Of a stretch of 8,885 nucleotides of DNA, positions 5,153 to 8,885 are shown piece by piece (within the stretch, counting starts at the first letter, position 1; every line of letters starts with the position of its first letter). The notes beneath the pieces were generated by a model. That model saw nothing but the letters and a program-made list of their open reading frames with translations, made no database searches and was not told the origin of the DNA. The stretch is from JBBSHE01 sp038253325 (GTDB lineage Bacteria > Actinomycetota > Actinomycetes > Propionibacteriales > Nocardioidaceae), in NCBI GenBank assembly GCA_038253325.1, contig JBBSHE010000074.1, forward strand, positions 1 to 8,885, written 5' to 3'. The position numbers were made by a program, and so were the translations under genes.

Positions 5153-5703
5153 GGGTAGGCGGAGACGCCCTTCGAGACGTCGTCTCCGAGGTCGAGGCGC
5201 ACGTCGACGGATCAGGTTGGGACCAGCCCGGGAGGCTGTTCGCCCTGGTCTCGACCCGCTCACTGGTCACCGACGAACCGGAGATCGCCGCCGAGCTCGG
5301 CATCCAACCACCGCGAGATCCGGACACCCCGCACTACACCGCCGTAGAGCAGGAGCCGGATGACCCCCCGCTGTCGATCGAGCGGCTGCTGACCCGCATC
5401 GAGTGGCCCGCGACGGTCGACGGGGCACTGGCCGTGGTCCAACGGCTGGTCCTGCCGCCGGAGGCAGAGGCGGACCTTCCAACAGGTCCCGACGACGCGG
5501 CGCGGTTCGCGCTCGCCCACCCGTTCCGAAACGAGGTGCGGATGGCCGTCGGAGTGCTGCGAGGTGGACCTGCCCACTGCGTCGTACGGGTACGATCCGA
5601 CGATCCAGAGAAGCCGGTGTTGCAGGGTCGTGACCTGGTGCCTGCTCTGGTCTCAGCATTGCGTGCCACTCTGGACGAAACGGCCGACCCGGAGGTGAGT
5701 TAG
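5146..5703 (+). CDS. PPA1309 family protein
   Basis: A 185-residue protein, acidic and soluble, with no signal peptide or membrane span. Landmarks are the N-terminal block DALRDVVSEVEAHVDGSGWD followed by RLFALV, a central IERLLTRIEWPATVDGALAV, and a PFRNEVRMAVGVLRGGP block (about residues 125-141). These match the PPA1309 family named from Cutibacterium acnes, conserved between YlbL and UPF0182 genes in actinomycetes. Its biochemical role is unknown. The GTG start at 5146 lies inside the end of the protease gene (stop 5150-5152), and its stop TAG (5701-5703) directly abuts the UPF0182 start. This spacing suggests translational coupling of all three genes. A gap in the sequence evidence is the lack of a good Shine-Dalgarno for 5146 (a weak GGCGGA at 5131-5136). 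Confidence 0.88.
   Translation: MLGVGGDALRDVVSEVEAHVDGSGWDQPGRLFALVSTRSLVTDEPEIAAELGIQPPRDPDTPHYTAVEQEPDDPPLSIERLLTRIEWPATVDGALAVVQRLVLPPEAEADLPTGPDDAARFALAHPFRNEVRMAVGVLRGGPAHCVVRVRSDDPEKPVLQGRDLVPALVSALRATLDETADPEVS
5691..5698 (+). promoter_or_regulatory. Ribosome-binding site of the UPF0182 gene
   Basis: GGAGGTGA inside the end of the PPA1309 gene, five bases before GTG 5704. It fixes the start directly after the upstream stop codon. Confidence 0.8.
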
Positions 5704-8598
5704 GTGAGCGGAGTCTTCGACGACCCGTCGGAGTCCACCCGGCCGTTGCGGCGCCCCAACCGACGGCCGCGTGCGCTGGTTCCGACGCTCGCCGTCGTCG
5801 TCGGGCTCGTCATCGCGTACTCCGTTTTCGTGAGCATCTACACCGAACGGCTGTGGTTCGAGTCGGTCGGATACACCAGCGTGTTCACCAAGCTGCTGGT
5901 GACCCGCGTCGTGCTGTTCCTGGTGTTCGGGGTCGTGATCACGGCCGCGGTGATCGGCAATTCCCTGCTTGCGTATCGGCTGCGCCCGCTGGTGACGTCC
6001 GGCGGCTATCGCAACCCGACGATCGAGCGTTACCAGGACAACATCGAGCCGCTGCGCAAGTGGCTGGTGATCGCCGGTGGAGCGATCCTGATGCTCGCCG
6101 GCGGCATGACCGCCTCCGGGCGTTGGGCCCAATATTTGCTGTGGCGCAACCGGGTGAGCTTCGGGCAGAACGACGTGTACTTTCACAAGGACATCTCGTT
6201 CTTCGTGTTCTCGTACCCGTGGTACCGGTTCCTGATCAGCTTTGTGTCGGCGTCGCTGATCTTGACCATCCTCGCGGCGGCGGCGACGCACTACCTGTAC
6301 GGCGGGATCCGGCTCCAGGCCGCCCGGGACAAGGTCTCTCGGGGGACGCAGACGCACCTGTCGATCCTGCTCGGCCTGTTCATGCTGGTCCGAGCGGTGT
6401 CGTACTGGCTCGACCGATACGGGCTCGCGCTCTCGCAGAGTCACCGGTTCACCGGCGTCTCGTACACCGACGCGCACGCCGTGCTGCCGGCCAAGAACAT
6501 CCTCGCTGTGATCGCGCTGATCTGTGCGGCGTTGTTCTTCGCGAACGTCATCCGCCCGACGTTGACCGTGCCGGCCCTCGGGTTCGGGTTGCTCATCTTG
6601 TCGGCCATCCTGATCGGCGGGATCTGGCCGGCGATCGTGCAGCGGTTCCAGGTGAAGCCGTCGGAGCCGGACAAGGAGAGTGCGTACATCGCCCGCAACA
6701 TCACGGCGACGCGGGACGCGTACGGCCTGACGTCGAGCAAGGTGGAGGGATACCCGGGAACCTCGAACACCAGCGCGCAGGAACTTCGCAATGCCGCCGA
6801 CCAGCTTCCCAGCGTACGGCTGATCGACCCGCAGCTGGTCTCCCAGGCGTTCGAGCAGCTTCAGCAGGTCCGCGGCTTCTACCGGATGCCGAACGTGCTG
6901 GACGTCGACCGCTACAACGTCGGGGGAGTGAGCCGCGACATCGTCATCGCCGCCCGCGAGCTCAACCTCGGCGGCCTCGGCGTCGGGCAGCGCAACTGGA
7001 ACAACGACCACACGGTCTTCACCCATGGCTACGGGCTGGTCGCGGCGTACGGCGCCGACAAGGGCACCAACGGTGCGCCGCACTGGGCCGAGCAGGACCT
7101 GCCGTCGCGCGGTGATCTCGGCAGCTACGAGCAGCGCATCTACTACGGTGAGATGGAACCCGACTACTCGATCGTCGGGAGGGCTCCGGGAACGCCCCCG
7201 GTCGAGCTGAACATCCCTGACAGTGCCGCCAACGGCGGCCAGCCGGACTACCGGACGTACGACGGCAAGGGCGGGGTGCCGATCGGGTCCACGTTCCGCC
7301 GCCTCCTCTACGCGACGAAGTTCACCGACTCGTCGATGCTGCTGTCCGGTCGAGTCGACGCCGAGTCGCGGATCATCTACAACCGGTCACCGAAGACCGA
7401 GGTCAGCAAGGTCGCGCCGTGGTTGACGCTGGATGGTGACCCGTACCCGGCGATCGTCAACGGCCGGATCCTGTGGATCGTCGACGGTTACACGACGTCG
7501 AACAGCTATCCCCAGTCCGAGCGGATCAGCCTCACCCAGGCGACGAACGACAGCCTCACCGGTGCAAACGTGTCCAGGACTACGACCGAGGAGCACGTCA
7601 ACTACATCCGCAACGCGGTCAAGGCGACGGTCGACGCATACGACGGCACCGTGACGCTCTACCAGTGGGACACCACCGACCCCATGCTGAAGGCATGGAT
7701 GAAGGTGTTCCCGGACACGGTGAAGCCGAAATCCGCGATCCCACCCGACCTGATGGCGCACCTGCGCTACCCGCAGGACCTGTTCAAGGTGCAGCGTCTG
7801 ATGCTGTCGCGTTACCACGTGATGGTCCCGTTGACGTTCTACAACAACTCCGACGCCTGGAAGGTGCCGACCGACCCGACACAGTCCCCGGGGAGCATCG
7901 CGCAGCCGCCGTACTATCTGTCGGTCGCGTTGCCCGGTCAGCAGCCTGAGTTCTCGCTCACGAGCACCTACGTACCGCAGAGCCGACAGAACCTCGCCGC
8001 GTTCGTCGCGGTCAACGCCAACGCGACGTCGCCGAGCTACGGGCAGATGACGGTTCTCAAGCTACCGACGGACAACACGGTCCCGGGTGTCGGACAGGTC
8101 GAGAACCAGTTCAACTCGGACGCCACCGTGACGTCGAAGCTGCAATCCTTCCGGCTCCAGGGAGCGCAGTCGAAGGAGTTGTTCGGGAACCTGCTTGCAT
8201 TGCCGATCGGCGGCCAGATGCTGTATGTGCAGCCGATCTATACGTTCCGCGGGGGAGAGGGCTCGTACCCAATCCTCCAGTTCGTCGTGGTGTCGATCAA
8301 CAACGAGATCGGCATCGGGACGGACTTCAACTCGGCTCTGGCCGATGCCCTCTCGACCACCTCGAACCAGGGGGGCGGCGGCACCGGCGGCGGCACGGGG
8401 AACGGCGGGAACCAGACTCCCACCCAGCAGTTCAACACGTACCTCGACAACGCAAAGCAGGAGTTCCAGGCGGCCCAGACAGCTCTGACCGGGGGCGACC
8501 TGGGTGCGTACCAACTCCACAACAAGAACGGTCTCGCATGGCTGGACAAGGCGATCGCGCTGCGCGATCAGCCCCCGGCGAAGAGCTCGGGAGGCTAG
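5704..8598 (+). CDS. UPF0182 family large membrane protein
   Basis: A 964-residue protein (COG1615). The first 315 residues hold seven probable membrane spans (about 24-46, 65-91, 119-138, 173-198, 217-236, 264-284 and 289-312), preceded by a basic cytoplasmic N-terminus. The remaining ~650 residues form a large region outside the membrane with no recognisable enzyme motif. A Gly/Asn/Thr linker at 890-903 precedes a roughly 60-residue, Gln/Ala-rich, probably helical C-terminal tail. The length is close to the M. tuberculosis homologue Rv3193c (about 990 residues, from memory). The function is unknown; UPF0182 proteins are widespread in actinobacteria and cyanobacteria. The gene is third in a coupled set with the YlbL-type protease and PPA1309. 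GTG 5704 is the start because of the strong Shine-Dalgarno. Confidence 0.95.
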   Translation: MSGVFDDPSESTRPLRRPNRRPRALVPTLAVVVGLVIAYSVFVSIYTERLWFESVGYTSVFTKLLVTRVVLFLVFGVVITAAVIGNSLLAYRLRPLVTSGGYRNPTIERYQDNIEPLRKWLVIAGGAILMLAGGMTASGRWAQYLLWRNRVSFGQNDVYFHKDISFFVFSYPWYRFLISFVSASLILTILAAAATHYLYGGIRLQAARDKVSRGTQTHLSILLGLFMLVRAVSYWLDRYGLALSQSHRFTGVSYTDAHAVLPAKNILAVIALICAALFFANVIRPTLTVPALGFGLLILSAILIGGIWPAIVQRFQVKPSEPDKESAYIARNITATRDAYGLTSSKVEGYPGTSNTSAQELRNAADQLPSVRLIDPQLVSQAFEQLQQVRGFYRMPNVLDVDRYNVGGVSRDIVIAARELNLGGLGVGQRNWNNDHTVFTHGYGLVAAYGADKGTNGAPHWAEQDLPSRGDLGSYEQRIYYGEMEPDYSIVGRAPGTPPVELNIPDSAANGGQPDYRTYDGKGGVPIGSTFRRLLYATKFTDSSMLLSGRVDAESRIIYNRSPKTEVSKVAPWLTLDGDPYPAIVNGRILWIVDGYTTSNSYPQSERISLTQATNDSLTGANVSRTTTEEHVNYIRNAVKATVDAYDGTVTLYQWDTTDPMLKAWMKVFPDTVKPKSAIPPDLMAHLRYPQDLFKVQRLMLSRYHVMVPLTFYNNSDAWKVPTDPTQSPGSIAQPPYYLSVALPGQQPEFSLTSTYVPQSRQNLAAFVAVNANATSPSYGQMTVLKLPTDNTVPGVGQVENQFNSDATVTSKLQSFRLQGAQSKELFGNLLALPIGGQMLYVQPIYTFRGGEGSYPILQFVVVSINNEIGIGTDFNSALADALSTTSNQGGGGTGGGTGNGGNQTPTQQFNTYLDNAKQEFQAAQTALTGGDLGAYQLHNKNGLAWLDKAIALRDQPPAKSSGG

Positions 8599-8625
8599 CA
8601 AGGAACGCTCGCCGCTCCCGGCGAT

Positions 8626-8654
8626 TTGCGTAGGCCGAAGGCGCCCCGTAGCCT
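8626..8654 (+). promoter_or_regulatory. Promoter of the initiator tRNA gene
   Basis: TTGCGT (8626-8631) and TAGCCT (8649-8654) are separated by 17 bases, a good sigma-70-type pair. Transcription would start near 8661, a few bases before the mature 5' end at 8668. Confidence 0.55.
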
Positions 8655-8667
8655 TGATCTTCGCCAA

Positions 8668-8741
8668 CGCGGGGTGGAGCAGTTCGGTAGCTCGCTGGGC
8701 TCATAACCCAGAGGTCGCAGGTTCAAATCCTGCCCCCGCTA
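8668..8741 (+). tRNA. Initiator tRNA-Met (fMet, anticodon CAT)
   Basis: All arms fold: acceptor 8668-8674 with 8734-8740, D-stem GAGC/GCTC, anticodon stem CTGGG/CCCAG with CAT at 8702-8704, T-stem GCAGG/CCTGC with loop TTCAAAT. Initiator hallmarks are present: C1 opposite T72 is unpaired, three consecutive G-C pairs close the anticodon stem, and position 11:24 is A:T. These distinguish it from elongator tRNA-Met. The discriminator is A (8741). The 3' CCA is not encoded; the genome reads CAA after it, so CCA would have to be added enzymatically. Confidence 0.96.
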
Positions 8742-8747
8742 CAATGT

Positions 8748-8763
8748 GATGTCTCAAGACATC
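8748..8763. repeat. 16-bp palindrome just after the tRNA
   Basis: GATGTCTCAAGACATC is an inverted repeat of two 7-base arms around CA. It begins six bases after the tRNA discriminator. It could be a processing or termination hairpin, or part of the end of an insertion element (see the adjoining transposase-like tail). There is no T tract. Confidence 0.5.
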
Positions 8764-8766
8764 GGC

Positions 8767-8800
8767 GACAGCCGGACCTACGAAAGTAGGTTCGGCTGTC
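8767..8800. terminator. 15-bp stem with GAAA tetraloop, probable bidirectional terminator
   Basis: Bases 8767-8781 pair with 8786-8800 around the loop GAAA (8782-8785); all pairs are Watson-Crick except one G-T. It lies between the tRNA and the stop codon of the convergent minus-strand gene (two bases away), the classical place for a shared terminator. The tail after the stem (GTTCATTTCG) is only moderately T-rich, so termination strength is uncertain. Confidence 0.6.
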
Positions 8801-8802
8801 GT

Positions 8803-8885
8803 TCATTTCGGGGGTCTGCGGGTGGGGCCTTTGGGTGCGCCGGTGGGCTGGTAGTCGCGGCTGGGGTCGAGGACCAGTTCGCGGA
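8803..8885 (-). CDS. C-terminal end of a minus-strand protein, possibly an IS481-type transposase
   Basis: Only the last 26 residues and a TGA stop (8803-8805) are in the window. The reading is RELVLDPSRDYQPTG followed by a Lys/Pro/Arg-rich end. Third positions are overwhelmingly G or C, which supports real coding. The RELxLDPxRDYQPTG pattern is one I associate, from memory, with the C-termini of actinobacterial IS481-family integrase-core transposases. An HNH/DUF222 protein or an unrelated gene cannot be excluded from so short a piece. It is convergent with the tRNA, and its stop lies two bases from the 15-bp hairpin. Confidence 0.5.
   Translation of the reverse strand, partial: RELVLDPSRDYQPTGAPKGPTRRPPK

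Larger units (their letters stand above)
8745..8885 (-). mobile_element. Possible left end of an IS481-like element (partial)
   Basis: The transposase-like C-terminus at 8803 onward, a TGT at 8745-8747 right after the tRNA, and two tandem hairpins before the stop codon together suggest that an insertion sequence lies immediately downstream of the tRNA and continues beyond the window. The terminal inverted repeat partner and target duplication are outside, so the boundary is a guess. Confidence 0.28.

Noticed and set aside
5653..7083. Minus-strand 476-codon open frame
   Set aside because: It is antisense to the UPF0182 gene, with a His/Asp/Arg-rich translation typical of shadow frames.

Overview
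The window is high-GC actinobacterial chromosome. Codons end mostly in G or C, GTG starts are frequent, and several starts lie exactly six bases after a TANNNT -10 box (leaderless style). The gene set (DUF5679, YlbL-type PDZ-Lon protease, PPA1309 family, UPF0182) suggests an actinomycete, perhaps Propionibacteriales/Nocardioidaceae. That placement is inference from gene content. The first ~111 bases are almost pure G/C and end in a G22-C23 fold-back, which looks like a contig-end artefact.

Layout. Minus strand, left half: a small zinc-ribbon protein (DUF5679, 129-287), a YgjP/DUF45-type M48-like metallopeptidase (470-1018), a 322-bp non-coding stretch, a NUDIX hydrolase (1341-1889), and a DUF2342/TIGR03624-type putative zinc metalloprotease (1886-3202) whose stop overlaps the NUDIX start. 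The non-coding stretch holds a cluster of DnaA-box-like TCCACA sites spaced 22, 11 and 11 bp, plus a 16-bp perfect palindrome.

Plus strand, right half, starting divergently from the metalloprotease: MoaE (3293-3730), a 98-residue single-span membrane protein (3799-4095), a membrane-anchored PDZ plus Lon-type Ser/Lys protease (YlbL family, 4109-5152), a PPA1309-family protein (5146-5703) and a 964-residue UPF0182 membrane protein (5704-8598). The last three overlap or abut and are very likely one translationally coupled unit. After these come an initiator tRNA-Met (8668-8741), two consecutive hairpins, and the 3' end of a minus-strand gene running off the window, whose C-terminus resembles IS481-type transposases.

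How the genes fit together. The metalloprotease / YlbL / UPF0182 neighbourhood is a known actinobacterial context (Mycobacterium tuberculosis Rv3193c-Rv3195 is comparable, from memory). It is consistent with an envelope or protein-quality function, but no member except MoaE, NUDIX and the protease folds has a firm biochemical assignment here. I see no CRISPR array, no toxin-antitoxin pair and no obvious defence system. The most unusual non-coding signal is the phased DnaA-box-like cluster.
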